From positions 1-37,729 of the forward strand of contig NZ_NRRF01000048.1 of NCBI RefSeq assembly GCF_016583565.1: a stretch of DNA of 37,729 nt. Direction: 5' to 3'. The stretch's first letter is position 1. Every line of letters starts with the position of its first letter. The translations under genes were made by a program, and so were the position numbers. Below are positions 1-7,032 of this stretch, piece by piece. Under the pieces are notes generated by a model, which did no database searches, was not told where the DNA came from, and saw nothing but the letters and a program-made list of their open reading frames with translations. The DNA is from Thiocystis violacea. GTDB lineage: Bacteria > Pseudomonadota > Gammaproteobacteria > Chromatiales > Chromatiaceae.

Positions 1-124
1 TTCAGGGTCCAACGGGTGTGCGACATGTGTTGTGCAGCGAGCGCTCAATCGAGGAGCCGGATGCGGTAGTCCCGCACGTCCGGATCTGTGGGAGCCGCGG
101 GTGCGTAAGCACCCGCGGCCACCC
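1..124 (+). mobile_element. Probable 3' end of a group II intron (domains V and VI), remnant or cut by window edge
   Basis: Positions 54-86 fold like group II domain V: the sequence begins GAGCCGGATGCGG (the AGC triad is at the expected place), has a short loop, and its 3' strand CCGCA-CG-TCCGG carries the two-base CG bulge typical of domain V. A second hairpin at about 95-119 has a perfect 11-bp stem (GCCGCGGGTGC) closed by a GTAA tetraloop, as expected for domain VI, and an intron end would fall near CCACCC at 119-124. The third base pair of domain V is G-A instead of the usual G-U, and the loop is TAGTC rather than GAAA, so this copy may be degenerate. Any reverse transcriptase gene would lie outside the window. 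The fold was read by eye; the family assignment is inference. Confidence 0.45.
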
Positions 125-130
125 GGTACC

Positions 131-211
131 GGTAGGGTGGACGAGCGAGAGCGAAGTCCACCGAACCTCGCGCCGTTGTTGGTGGACTGCGCTGCGCTTG
201 TCCACCCTACC
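131..211. repeat. Palindromic repeat family A, double-hairpin unit
   Basis: An outer perfect 12-bp inverted repeat, GGTAGGGTGGAC at 131-142 and GTCCACCCTACC at 200-211, encloses an inner pair AGTCCACC (155-162) and GGTGGACT (181-188). It lies just upstream of the GspF-like gene and downstream of the intron-like end. A related single-arm copy is at 14288. The form is like REP/BIME elements of other proteobacteria. Confidence 0.75.
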
Positions 212-265
212 GAAGACGACTGGTCCGAAGGATGATCGACGCCCATTCAACGGAGGCATGACGCG

Positions 266-1243
266 ATGGCGTCGCAGATGAATCACCGCGGCAAGGCCGA
301 CCTCTACAACCAGCTCGCGGCGCTGGAGCATGCCGGAGTCACCCCGGAGCGGGCGTTTCGCACGCTTGCCCAAGAGGCGCCACCGCGCGATCGCAAGGCG
401 CTGGAAGTCGCCGCGGCCTTGGCGGGACAGGGGCGGAGTCTGTGCGTCATCGGGGCGCGGACCGGTCTGCTCGATCGGGTCGATCGCGAAATCCTCAGCG
501 CCGCCGCGGTCGGCGGTCGGGTCGAGCAGGCGTATCGCCGCCTTGCCGAGCACCACGGCAAGGCCGATCTCAGGCAGCGGCGGGTCCGCGGCAGGCTGCT
601 GCTTCCCGCCCTCGTCTTCATCGTGGCGGCGTTCGTGCGCCCCTTTCCAGCCTTCTTCGTGGGGGAGCTGGCACTCCTGGGTTATTTGCGTGCCTCGCTC
701 GGTCTGATCCTGCTCGTCGCCCTCGCTGTCGTCGTGGCGCCGCGTCTCTGGCGGCTCATCAGATCCTCCGGGCTTGGCCGGTCGCTGCACTGGCTCGTGC
801 TCCAGGTGCCGCTCCTGAGGCGTCTGGAGACCTTGCGCAGCCGCGCGATCTATCTCGATGCGCTGGCGTTGCTCATGGCGTCGGGCGTGCCGGCGCTGAA
901 GGCGCTGCGGGTGTCGGCGGACATGGTCCCCAATCGACAGGCGCGGGCCGCGCTCAATCATGTGCGCGCCGCAGTTGAGGCGGGGAAGCCCTTGGCTCTC
1001 GCCTTCGAGGCCTGTCCCTGGATGGATGCGCGCTCGACCCGCCTGCTCGCGGCTGGCGAGGTCTCCGGCGCGCTCGACGACATGCTCGCGCGCATCGCTG
1101 AGTTGACGCGCGCCGACCTGGAGGCGCTCGAGGAGCTGCTGGCGACCTGGCTGCCGCGGATCGCCTATCTGCTGGTCGCCGCCTGGATCCTGAGCGGAAT
1201 CAGTCCGACGGCGTTCGCCCCGAAGCTTCCCGTCGATCTTTGA
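266..1243 (+). CDS. GspF/PilC-type type II secretion / type IV pilus inner-membrane platform protein, solitary
   Basis: A 325-residue protein with two T2SSF-like helical domains (about residues 12-115 and 190-300) separated by hydrophobic segments near 112-130 and 140-160, and a final hydrophobic segment near 295-310. This is the build of GspF/PilC platform proteins, which sit in the inner membrane and connect the assembly ATPase to the pseudopilus. The second domain has the usual LDALALLMASGVPALKAL-like start and a GEVSGALDDML segment. It is shorter than the usual ~400 residues because the first domain and the cytoplasmic linker are reduced. The ATG at 266 has GGAGG nine bases upstream. No ATPase, pseudopilin or secretin gene lies next to it in this window; partners could lie upstream. 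The gene is convergent with the adaptor gene at 1309. Confidence 0.72.
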   Translation: MASQMNHRGKADLYNQLAALEHAGVTPERAFRTLAQEAPPRDRKALEVAAALAGQGRSLCVIGARTGLLDRVDREILSAAAVGGRVEQAYRRLAEHHGKADLRQRRVRGRLLLPALVFIVAAFVRPFPAFFVGELALLGYLRASLGLILLVALAVVVAPRLWRLIRSSGLGRSLHWLVLQVPLLRRLETLRSRAIYLDALALLMASGVPALKALRVSADMVPNRQARAALNHVRAAVEAGKPLALAFEACPWMDARSTRLLAAGEVSGALDDMLARIAELTRADLEALEELLATWLPRIAYLLVAAWILSGISPTAFAPKLPVDL

Positions 1244-1256
1244 GCCCGATGCGCGG

Positions 1257-1279
1257 ATGAGCAGATGAGCAGATGAGCG
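1257..1279. repeat. 8-bp tandem repeat (ATGAGCAG, nearly three copies)
   Basis: ATGAGCAG is repeated at 1257 and 1265 with a partial third copy from 1273, in the short gap between the convergent GspF-like and adaptor genes. No function is evident. Confidence 0.6.
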
Positions 1280-1308
1280 CCTCGAAACGGGTTCGCGGCC
1301 AGGCTGTT

Positions 1309-2361
1309 TCAGCCTCCAATCTCCGGCTGGTTGGGAATCTTGACGCTCTTGCCTTGGCTCAAGCCCAGAAAGCCGCGCGTGACGACCCGGTCTCCGGGTT
1401 CGACCCCGTCGCGGATCTCGATATCCTCGCCGATCTGCAAGCCGCTGCGCACGCTGCGGCGCACGGCCTTGTCTTCTTCGTCCATCAGCCACACGAACTC
1501 GCCCTCGCGGTCGCGGCGCAATGCGCGGAACGGGACCAGCAGCCGGGCGACGCCGGCGGTTCGCAGGGTCGCGCGAACGAATTGCCCCGCGCGCGCGCCC
1601 GCGGGAATGGGCGCGAGGGTCAGCTCGACGATCCCTTGTCGGCTGCTTTCCTCCAGGCGCGGGTGGATGCGCAGGATGCGCGCCTCGAACGCCTGATCGC
1701 CCAGTGCATCGATGCGCAGCTTGGCCGGATCGCCGACCCGCAACTGCGGCAGGATCAGCTCCGAGGCGTAGACCTCGGCGATCAGCGACTGGGGGTCCGC
1801 GAGCGTCAGCAGCTGCGTGTTCTTCGAGACGAAATCGCCCGGCTCGGCCAGTCGCTCCACCACGACACCGGCGAAGGGGGCTTGGATGCGCGTAAAGCCC
1901 AGCCTGGTCTCCAGGACGCGAACATCCGCCTCGGCCACCCTGAGCGCCGTGCGCGCCAGGCTGACCTCGGACTCCGAGACCGCTCGCCGGCCGCGCAAAT
2001 CCTCCAACCGCTCGAGGTCCAGGCGCGTCTGCGCGAGCGTTGCCCGCGCCTTGTCACGTTCGGCTTGGAGCAGCGCGTCATCGAGCGCGACCAGCAGCTG
2101 GCCTTTCTTGACGCGATCGCCCTCGAAGAGCCCAAGCTCCGTGATGCGGCCTTCCTCCTGATTAAAGACCCGCACCAGGCGTCGATAGCGCAGCGAGCCC
2201 GGCCGCTCATGCGTGGTGCTCAGGGTCGCGCGCGTGACGGTGACGACGCTGACGAGGTGCTCGGAAGCGCCGCGCGCGCGCCCCGGCTGGACGCGGGCTG
2301 GATCCTCTTTGCCGCAGCTTGCGAGCAGGACGAGGACAGCGGCAAGCAGGCCGCGGAGCAT
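1309..2361 (-). CDS. RND/HlyD-family periplasmic adaptor lipoprotein (membrane fusion protein)
   Basis: A 350-residue protein. The chosen start gives a lipoprotein signal peptide, MLRGLLAAVLVLLASC, with Cys16 as the likely lipidation site; longer in-frame starts upstream would bury it. After the lipobox come the biotinyl-lipoyl-like half motif (EGDRVKKGQLLVALDD, about 80-95), an alpha-helical hairpin (about 96-150, ERDKARATLAQTRLDLE), the second lipoyl half (RIQAPFAGVVVERLAEPGDFV) and a beta-barrel/membrane-proximal domain. This is the order in AcrA/MexA-type adaptors, which bridge an inner-membrane RND pump and an outer-membrane channel. No pump or channel gene is adjacent, so the partner is encoded elsewhere. 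It is the last gene on this strand of the Rnf locus, 83 bp after the Cys-rich small gene; a functional link to Rnf is not shown. Confidence 0.82.
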   Translation of the reverse strand: MLRGLLAAVLVLLASCGKEDPARVQPGRARGASEHLVSVVTVTRATLSTTHERPGSLRYRRLVRVFNQEEGRITELGLFEGDRVKKGQLLVALDDALLQAERDKARATLAQTRLDLERLEDLRGRRAVSESEVSLARTALRVAEADVRVLETRLGFTRIQAPFAGVVVERLAEPGDFVSKNTQLLTLADPQSLIAEVYASELILPQLRVGDPAKLRIDALGDQAFEARILRIHPRLEESSRQGIVELTLAPIPAGARAGQFVRATLRTAGVARLLVPFRALRRDREGEFVWLMDEEDKAVRRSVRSGLQIGEDIEIRDGVEPGDRVVTRGFLGLSQGKSVKIPNQPEIGG

Positions 2362-2444
2362 GGGGCCATGCCCCTGGAGGAAGAGGCTGGTCGGTCGAAT
2401 CCTGGGCGCCTGGTGCCTGTCGGCGCCCGCCGCTGGCGCAGAGG

Positions 2445-2624
2445 TCATTGGGGTCGCTGGCGCCCGTGCGCGGGCGCGGACGTCTTGCAGTGCCCGCCGC
2501 ACCCGCCGCACCCCGACTCGATGTGTCGTCCATCGGGGTCGACCCGCTTGAGCCAGCGCTGGAAACCGACCCAGGCGCCGCAGAGCAGGGCGAGTCCAAG
2601 AATGGCGATGAGGTGTTTGAGCAT
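2445..2624 (-). CDS. Small Cys-rich single-span membrane protein following rnfA
   Basis: A 59-residue ORF that starts three bases after the rnfA stop codon. It has one N-terminal membrane segment (LIAILGLALLCGAWVGF, about residues 5-21), a basic stretch, and a C-terminal motif CGGCGGHC (four Cys at about 39-46 with Gly and His between), then a short polar tail. The position right after the last rnf gene and the build (one helix plus a cluster of cysteines) resemble NqrM, the small Cys protein needed to mature Na+-NQR, but the Cys spacing differs from NqrM and I do not claim homology. It could deliver or hold iron for Rnf clusters. It is easily missed because of its size. Confidence 0.6.
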   Translation of the reverse strand: MLKHLIAILGLALLCGAWVGFQRWLKRVDPDGRHIESGCGGCGGHCKTSAPAHGRQRPQ

Positions 2625-2627
2625 GGC

Positions 2628-3206
2628 TCAGGCCGCGCTGAAGAGGCCGGCGAAGCCCATGAAGGCCATGGAGAGGATGCCGGCGATGATGAGGTTGAGC
2701 GCCGTGCCGCGCAGCAGCCTGGGCACCGGGGCCAGCTCGGTCTCCTCGCGCAGACCGGCCATGAGCACCAGGGCCAGGGTGAAGCCGAGCCCGGCGCCGA
2801 GGGCGTAGATCAGGCCCTCGATGAGCCCATAGCCCTTGTTGGTCGCGAAGATCGCCAGGCCGAGGATGGCGCAGTTGGTGGTGATGAGCGGCAGGAAGAT
2901 GCCGAGCGCGCGGAAGAGCCCTGGGCTGACGCGCTTGATGACCATCTCGATGAACTGCACCGTGCTGGCGATCACCACGATGAAGCTGATGATGCGCAGA
3001 TAGGGCGCGTGGATGAGCACGTAGGTATTGAGCAGCCAGGAGCAGAGCGCCGTGATCAGCATGACGAAGAGGGTCGCCAGGCCGAGCCGGAAGGCCGTCT
3101 CCAGACGCCCCGAGACGCCCAGGAAGGGGCAGAGCCCGAGGAAGTAGGAGAGGACGAAGTTGTTCACCAGCAGGGCGCTGATGAAGATCCAGAGTAGCGC
3201 GTTCAT
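2628..3206 (-). CDS. rnfA: RnfA, membrane subunit of the Rnf complex
   Basis: A 192-residue integral membrane protein with six predicted hydrophobic segments. RnfA and RnfE are homologous subunits with inverted topology that together hold the membrane-embedded iron-sulfur site between them. Diagnostic segments are NNFVLSYFLGLCPFLGVS near the N-terminus, with one of the cluster cysteines, and PLITTNCAILGLAIF at about 106-120, with the second. The length matches the family (about 190). The ATG overlaps the rnfE stop by four bases (ATGA), so translation is probably coupled. It is the last canonical rnf gene in this operon. Confidence 0.95.
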   Translation of the reverse strand: MNALLWIFISALLVNNFVLSYFLGLCPFLGVSGRLETAFRLGLATLFVMLITALCSWLLNTYVLIHAPYLRIISFIVVIASTVQFIEMVIKRVSPGLFRALGIFLPLITTNCAILGLAIFATNKGYGLIEGLIYALGAGLGFTLALVLMAGLREETELAPVPRLLRGTALNLIIAGILSMAFMGFAGLFSAA

Positions 3207-3853
3207 GTGCCCTCGACCTCCATCTCGGCCAGCCGCTCGGCCAGCTTCTGGCGGCGCTCGGCGAGCCAGCTGAAGAGGAGCAGCAGCAGGCCGAGGGTGA
3301 GAAAACCGCCCGGCGGCAGGACCATGATGACCCAGGGCTCGAAGTTGGGGCCGAAGAGATCGAGCCCGAGCCAGGTGCCGTTGCCGAGGATCTCGCGCAC
3401 GCTGCCGAGCGCGAGCAGGGCGAACAGGAAGCCGACGGCCATGCCGAGCGCGTCGATGACGGCGAGCCCGATCGAGTGCCGCGAGGCGAAGGACTCCTGC
3501 CGGCCCAGGATCATGCAGTTGACGACGATGAGCGGGATGAAGGCGCCCAGCTCCTTGTGGATGGCCGGCAGCAGGGCCTGGAGGCTGTAGTCGATCACCG
3601 TCACGAAGGTCGCGATGATGATGACGTAGGTCGAGATGCGCACCTGCTTGGGAATCCAGCGCTTGAGCGAGGACACCAAGAAGCTGGAGGCGACCAGCAC
3701 GAAGAAGGTCGCGCCGCCCATGGCCAGCGCGTTCACCGCGGAGTTGGTGACCGCCAGCATGGGGCACATGCCGAGCACCTGGGCGAAGACGGGATTGTCG
3801 CGCCAGAGCCCCTTGATGAATTCCTGGTAGGCGTCGGGTTTGGATGTGGGCAT
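3203..3853 (-). CDS. rnfE: RnfE, membrane subunit of the Rnf complex
   Basis: A 216-residue membrane protein homologous to RnfA/NqrD. It begins with a short polar segment containing LWRDNPVFAQVLGMCPMLAV, the canonical N-terminal motif with one cluster Cys, and has PLIVVNCMILGRQESFAS at about 107-124 with the other. RnfE pairs with RnfA in the inner membrane to carry electrons between the cytoplasmic and periplasmic flavin sites. The gene lies four bases after rnfG and overlaps rnfA by four bases. It ends in a charged cytoplasmic tail (LAERRQKLAERLAEME). Confidence 0.95.
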   Translation of the reverse strand: MPTSKPDAYQEFIKGLWRDNPVFAQVLGMCPMLAVTNSAVNALAMGGATFFVLVASSFLVSSLKRWIPKQVRISTYVIIIATFVTVIDYSLQALLPAIHKELGAFIPLIVVNCMILGRQESFASRHSIGLAVIDALGMAVGFLFALLALGSVREILGNGTWLGLDLFGPNFEPWVIMVLPPGGFLTLGLLLLLFSWLAERRQKLAERLAEMEVEGT

Positions 3854-3857
3854 TGGA

Positions 3858-4511
3858 TCAGCCTCCGGCGTCCAGTCTCGGCAACCAACGCGCGTTCCCT
3901 TCGTTGATGATGCGAACGACGGCCTTGGATGAGATGGTCGCGCCCGTGATGGCATCGACCTCGTTGGCGGCGCTGCCGGTGCCGCGCTTGACGGCGCGGA
4001 CCTCGGGGTCGACCGCCAAGTCCTTGAACTCGCCGACGAAGGCGGCGTCCTTGTAGATCTTGTCGCCGAGTCCGGGCGTCTCGCGGCTGTCCAGCACCTC
4101 CATGCCGACGATCTTGCGCGAGCCCGGCAGATAGCCGTAGAGCAGCGTGATGGTGTCCTGGAAGCCCGGTCCGGCGCTGGGGATCGCATAGCCGACCAGG
4201 TTGCCGCCCGCGTCGTAGCCGCCGAAGACCGCCGCTTCGCCCTTCTCCTCCGCGTCCTTGGCGATCAATGTCCCGTCGCGCCAGACCAGGCGCTGGGACT
4301 GCGTGACCCGCGGCAGCACCTGAAAGACCGCCTCGCGCAGCATGCGCGCCTGATAGGCGGTGATGGTCGGCAGCGTCGCCTCGTAGACCGAGACGATGAT
4401 GATCCCCGAGAGGAGTCCCGCGAGGCTCAAGGTCAGGATCAGGCGCAGCGAGGTCGGCTCGCGGCCTTGGCGCGACGCGGACTGGAGCCCGAGGCCCGAA
4501 TCGGTGCTCAT
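3858..4511 (-). CDS. rnfG: RnfG, periplasmic FMN-carrying subunit of the Rnf complex
   Basis: A 217-residue protein with one N-terminal membrane anchor (about 22-43, RLILTLSLAGLLSGIIIV) followed by a periplasmic FMN-binding domain. The flavinylation motif is DAITGATISS near residues 186-195; the Thr of GAT is the residue to which ApbE attaches FMN by a phosphoester in this family. PGLGDKIY is a further family motif. The start overlaps the rnfD stop by four bases. No apbE gene is present in the window, so the flavin transferase must be supplied from elsewhere. Confidence 0.94.
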   Translation of the reverse strand: MSTDSGLGLQSASRQGREPTSLRLILTLSLAGLLSGIIIVSVYEATLPTITAYQARMLREAVFQVLPRVTQSQRLVWRDGTLIAKDAEEKGEAAVFGGYDAGGNLVGYAIPSAGPGFQDTITLLYGYLPGSRKIVGMEVLDSRETPGLGDKIYKDAAFVGEFKDLAVDPEVRAVKRGTGSAANEVDAITGATISSKAVVRIINEGNARWLPRLDAGG

Positions 4512-5542
4512 TCGTGACCACCCCGAGGTGATTTGAGCCCCTTGCCGAAGACGCGCGGTTGGGTGTAGCGGTCGATCAATGGAGTGGCCGCGTTCATGAG
4601 CAGGATGGCGTACATGACGCCCTCGGGAAATCCGCCGAAGACCCGGATCAGCACCACCAGCAGGCCAACGCCGGTGCCGAAGATCCAGGCGCCCTTGGGC
4701 GTGAGCGGCGAGGTCACGGGGTCGCTCGCCATGTAGAAGGCCCCGATCAGCAGGCTGCCGGAGAAGACCGAGAAGAGCGGACCCGGATAGCGCTCGGCGT
4801 CGATCAGGACCAGCAGGCTCGTGAAGGCCGCGACCGCGATCAGAATGGAGGCCGGGATGCGCCAGTCGAGGTCGCGCCGGAAGGCGAGGAAGAGGCCGCC
4901 GAGGATGAGCAGCAGTCCGCTGGTCTCGCCGATACAGCCGGAGGTCCGGCCGATCATGAGATCCCAGAGTGCCGTGGACTGATGCTGGAACTTCATCAGG
5001 TTCAGCGGTGTGGCCGAGCTGACCCCATCGAAGTCGATGTGCATGAAGGGTGCCGCCAGGTTCGAGGCGGCGACCTCGAAGAACCCCGTCGGCCCCGTCT
5101 GCGCGCTCCAGGTCGTCATGGCGACCGGAAAGGCCGCGAGCAGGAAGGCGCGGCCGACGAGCGCCGGATTGAAGAGGTTGTAACCCAGTCCGCCCCAGAT
5201 GATCTTGCCGAGCCCGATGCTGACGACCCCGCCGAGGAAGGCCATCCAGAGCGGGAGTGCCGGCGGCAGCGTCAGCCCGAGCAGGAGTCCGGTGACGATG
5301 GCGCTGCCGTTGGCGAGCTGGGCGCGGCGCTCGTCGTCCGGGAGCAAGACCCATTCGGTCGCGACGGCGCCGGCGATGCTGGCGAGCAGGATGAGCAGGG
5401 CGCCGAGGCCGAACATCCAGACCCCGGCCAGGGTCGCCGGGGCGAGCGCGATCAGCACGTCGCGCATCGCCATCGAGGTGGTCAGCGGCTGCTTCAGCAG
5501 CGGGGCGGGCTGGACCAGCAGCTTGGGGTCCGGCCGCTTCAT
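4508..5542 (-). CDS. rnfD: RnfD, membrane FMN-binding subunit of the Rnf complex
   Basis: A 344-residue polytopic membrane protein homologous to NqrB. It begins with the family N-terminus (MKRPDPKLLVQPAPLLKQ) and has GGLGYNLFNPALVGRAFLLA and GAFYMASDPVTSPLTPKG, both diagnostic. The expected covalent-FMN motif is DGVSSATPLN near residues 170-180; the usual SGAT is SSAT here, with the acceptor Thr kept. The ATG at 5542 overlaps the stop of a 45-codon ORF that follows rnfC. An in-frame ATG at 5599 would add 19 residues with no family resemblance, so the later start is preferred. Confidence 0.94.
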   Translation of the reverse strand: MKRPDPKLLVQPAPLLKQPLTTSMAMRDVLIALAPATLAGVWMFGLGALLILLASIAGAVATEWVLLPDDERRAQLANGSAIVTGLLLGLTLPPALPLWMAFLGGVVSIGLGKIIWGGLGYNLFNPALVGRAFLLAAFPVAMTTWSAQTGPTGFFEVAASNLAAPFMHIDFDGVSSATPLNLMKFQHQSTALWDLMIGRTSGCIGETSGLLLILGGLFLAFRRDLDWRIPASILIAVAAFTSLLVLIDAERYPGPLFSVFSGSLLIGAFYMASDPVTSPLTPKGAWIFGTGVGLLVVLIRVFGGFPEGVMYAILLMNAATPLIDRYTQPRVFGKGLKSPRGGHE

Positions 5543-5676
5543 GAGCCAGATCCCACAGGCGTCTTGGCCGTGTCGGTCAGGCCGCGGGACGAGGTCCAAC
5601 GCGCGGCGCCGTTCGGTTTCCGTGCGTCGGCCCGAGCGACGGCGCCATGGGGTCCGGCCGCGCGCTCCCGTCTCAT
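5539..5676 (-). CDS. 45-codon ORF joining rnfC and rnfD by overlapping stop/start codons
   Basis: This ORF fills the gap between rnfC and rnfD exactly. Its ATG overlaps the rnfC stop (ATGA at 5673-5676) and its TGA overlaps the rnfD ATG (ATGA at 5539-5542), the same four-base coupling used by the other genes in this operon. The product (MRRERAAGPHGAVARADARK at the start) is basic, low in complexity and without hydrophobic segments; I recognise no family. It may be a leader-type ORF that keeps ribosomes moving to rnfD, or a chance open frame in GC-rich DNA. Confidence 0.35.
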   Translation of the reverse strand: MRRERAAGPHGAVARADARKPNGAARWTSSRGLTDTAKTPVGSGS

Positions 5677-7019
5677 GTCTTCACCGCCCGCTTGCGCCCG
5701 CGCAGGTTGTTCTTCGCCGTGCGGATCAGCTGCACGATGGGAATCCCTGACGGGCAGGAGTAGGTGCAGGAGCCGCACTCGACGCACTCCGACAGGTTCA
5801 TGCGCTTCATCTCGTCGTACATCCGTGCCTTGGCCAGGCGCGCGAGGCGCGAGGGATTGAGGAAGTAGGGGCAGGCCTCGACGCAGCGCCCGCAGCGGAT
5901 GCAGGGATACTCCCGGGGGCGCGCGGTCTCGGCGGCCGTGAACGCCAACACGCCCGAGCTGGTCTTGAGGATGGGGGCATCCAGGCTCGCCACCGGCGTG
6001 CCCATCATGGGGCCGCCCATGATGACCTCGCGCGTGTCCTCGGTCAGGCCGCCGCAGAAACGCAGCACCTCGCGCACCGGCGTGCCCAGCGGGACGATGA
6101 GGTTCGCGGGCCGCGCGATGCCGGGGCCGGAGACCGTCACCAGCCGGTCGATGTAGGGGATGCCGTCCTCCAGCCAGTCCGCGATGGCCGCGATGGTGCT
6201 GACGTTGTTCATGATGATGCCGATGTCCGCCGCATGCAGCCCGGCCGGGACCTCGCGGTTGAGCAGGGCGCGGATCATCATCTTGGAGTCGCCCTGCGGA
6301 TACTTGACCCGCAGCGGCACCACGCGCACCCGTTGATCCGGGCGGATGTGCGCGCGCAGCGTCGCGATGGCCTCCGGCTTGTTCTGCTCGATGCCGATGA
6401 TGGTCTCTTCGGCGCCGAGCAGGGTCTGGAGGATCTCGATGCCGCGCAGCAGAGTCTCGGGGCGCTCGACCATGACGCGATGGTCGTTGGTCAGATAGGG
6501 CTCGCACTCGGCGCCGTTGGCGATGAGATGGCGGATGCGCACGCCCTTGCGCAGCGAGTACTTCACCTGCGCCGGCAGGGCCGCGCCGCCGAGTCCGACG
6601 ATGCCCGAGTGCGGCAGCGCCTCGACCAGCGCCTCGACCGACATGCCCCGCCAGTCCGGGCGCGGCGAGGGGGCCAGGCGCTGGGTGGAGAAGGGGTCGG
6701 CCTCGATCTCGATCGACTCGCGGTAGTCGCCATCCGGCCCGCGCCGCCGTCCGATGTCACGCACCCAGCCCGTCACGGGGCTGTGCAGACTGGTCGAGAC
6801 GAAGGCCGTCGGCTGGCCGATGAGCTGCCCGCGCTCGACGCGCTGACCGGTCTCCACGACGGGTTTGCAGGGCGCCCCCAGGTGCTGATTCAGCGGCAGC
6901 ACATAGTGGCTGACGAAGGGGATACGCTGGGTCGGCAGGTCGGCGGTCAGTGCCTTGTGGTCGGGCGGATGCACGCCATGGGCGAAGCTGCGGCGAAAGA
7001 GTGTGCTCAGGGCGATCAT
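5673..7019 (-). CDS. rnfC: RnfC, cytoplasmic NADH/FMN and 2[4Fe-4S] subunit of the Rnf complex
   Basis: A 448-residue protein. The N-terminal barrel-sandwich part has the RnfC motif PLNQHLGAPCKPVVETGQRV; the middle is the Nqo1/51-kDa-like FMN and NADH domain (GIVGLGGAALPAQVK, NGAECEPYLTNDHRVM); the C-terminal part carries two [4Fe-4S] motifs, CIRCGRCVEACP (about 377-388) and CVECGSCTYSCPSGIP (about 416-431). RnfC is the site of NAD(H) exchange and passes electrons to or from RnfB. GGAG lies five bases before the ATG. It follows the PFOR-like gene by 13 bp, so the two are probably cotranscribed. The length is at the short end of the family because the long repetitive C-terminal tail of enterobacterial RnfC is absent. 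Confidence 0.95.
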   Translation of the reverse strand: MIALSTLFRRSFAHGVHPPDHKALTADLPTQRIPFVSHYVLPLNQHLGAPCKPVVETGQRVERGQLIGQPTAFVSTSLHSPVTGWVRDIGRRRGPDGDYRESIEIEADPFSTQRLAPSPRPDWRGMSVEALVEALPHSGIVGLGGAALPAQVKYSLRKGVRIRHLIANGAECEPYLTNDHRVMVERPETLLRGIEILQTLLGAEETIIGIEQNKPEAIATLRAHIRPDQRVRVVPLRVKYPQGDSKMMIRALLNREVPAGLHAADIGIIMNNVSTIAAIADWLEDGIPYIDRLVTVSGPGIARPANLIVPLGTPVREVLRFCGGLTEDTREVIMGGPMMGTPVASLDAPILKTSSGVLAFTAAETARPREYPCIRCGRCVEACPYFLNPSRLARLAKARMYDEMKRMNLSECVECGSCTYSCPSGIPIVQLIRTAKNNLRGRKRAVKT

Positions 7020-7032
7020 CGGGCTCCGGTTC

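Noticed and set aside
131..211. CRISPR-like array
   Set aside because: The repeats are inverted hairpin units, not regularly spaced direct repeats, and no cas gene is present.
2..1492. Long minus-strand open frame of about 496 codons opposite the GspF-like gene
   Set aside because: Arg/Gln/Pro-rich, low-complexity translation typical of an antisense frame in GC-rich DNA; the plus strand has a recognisable protein with a ribosome-binding site.
1273..2808. Plus-strand open frame of 511 codons over the adaptor and small Cys-rich gene
   Set aside because: Antisense shadow; the minus strand encodes a clear lipoprotein adaptor.
5673..7019. RnfC as the 51-kDa subunit of a hydrogenase or complex I
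   Set aside because: The N-terminal RnfC domain and adjacency to rnfDGEA settle the assignment.
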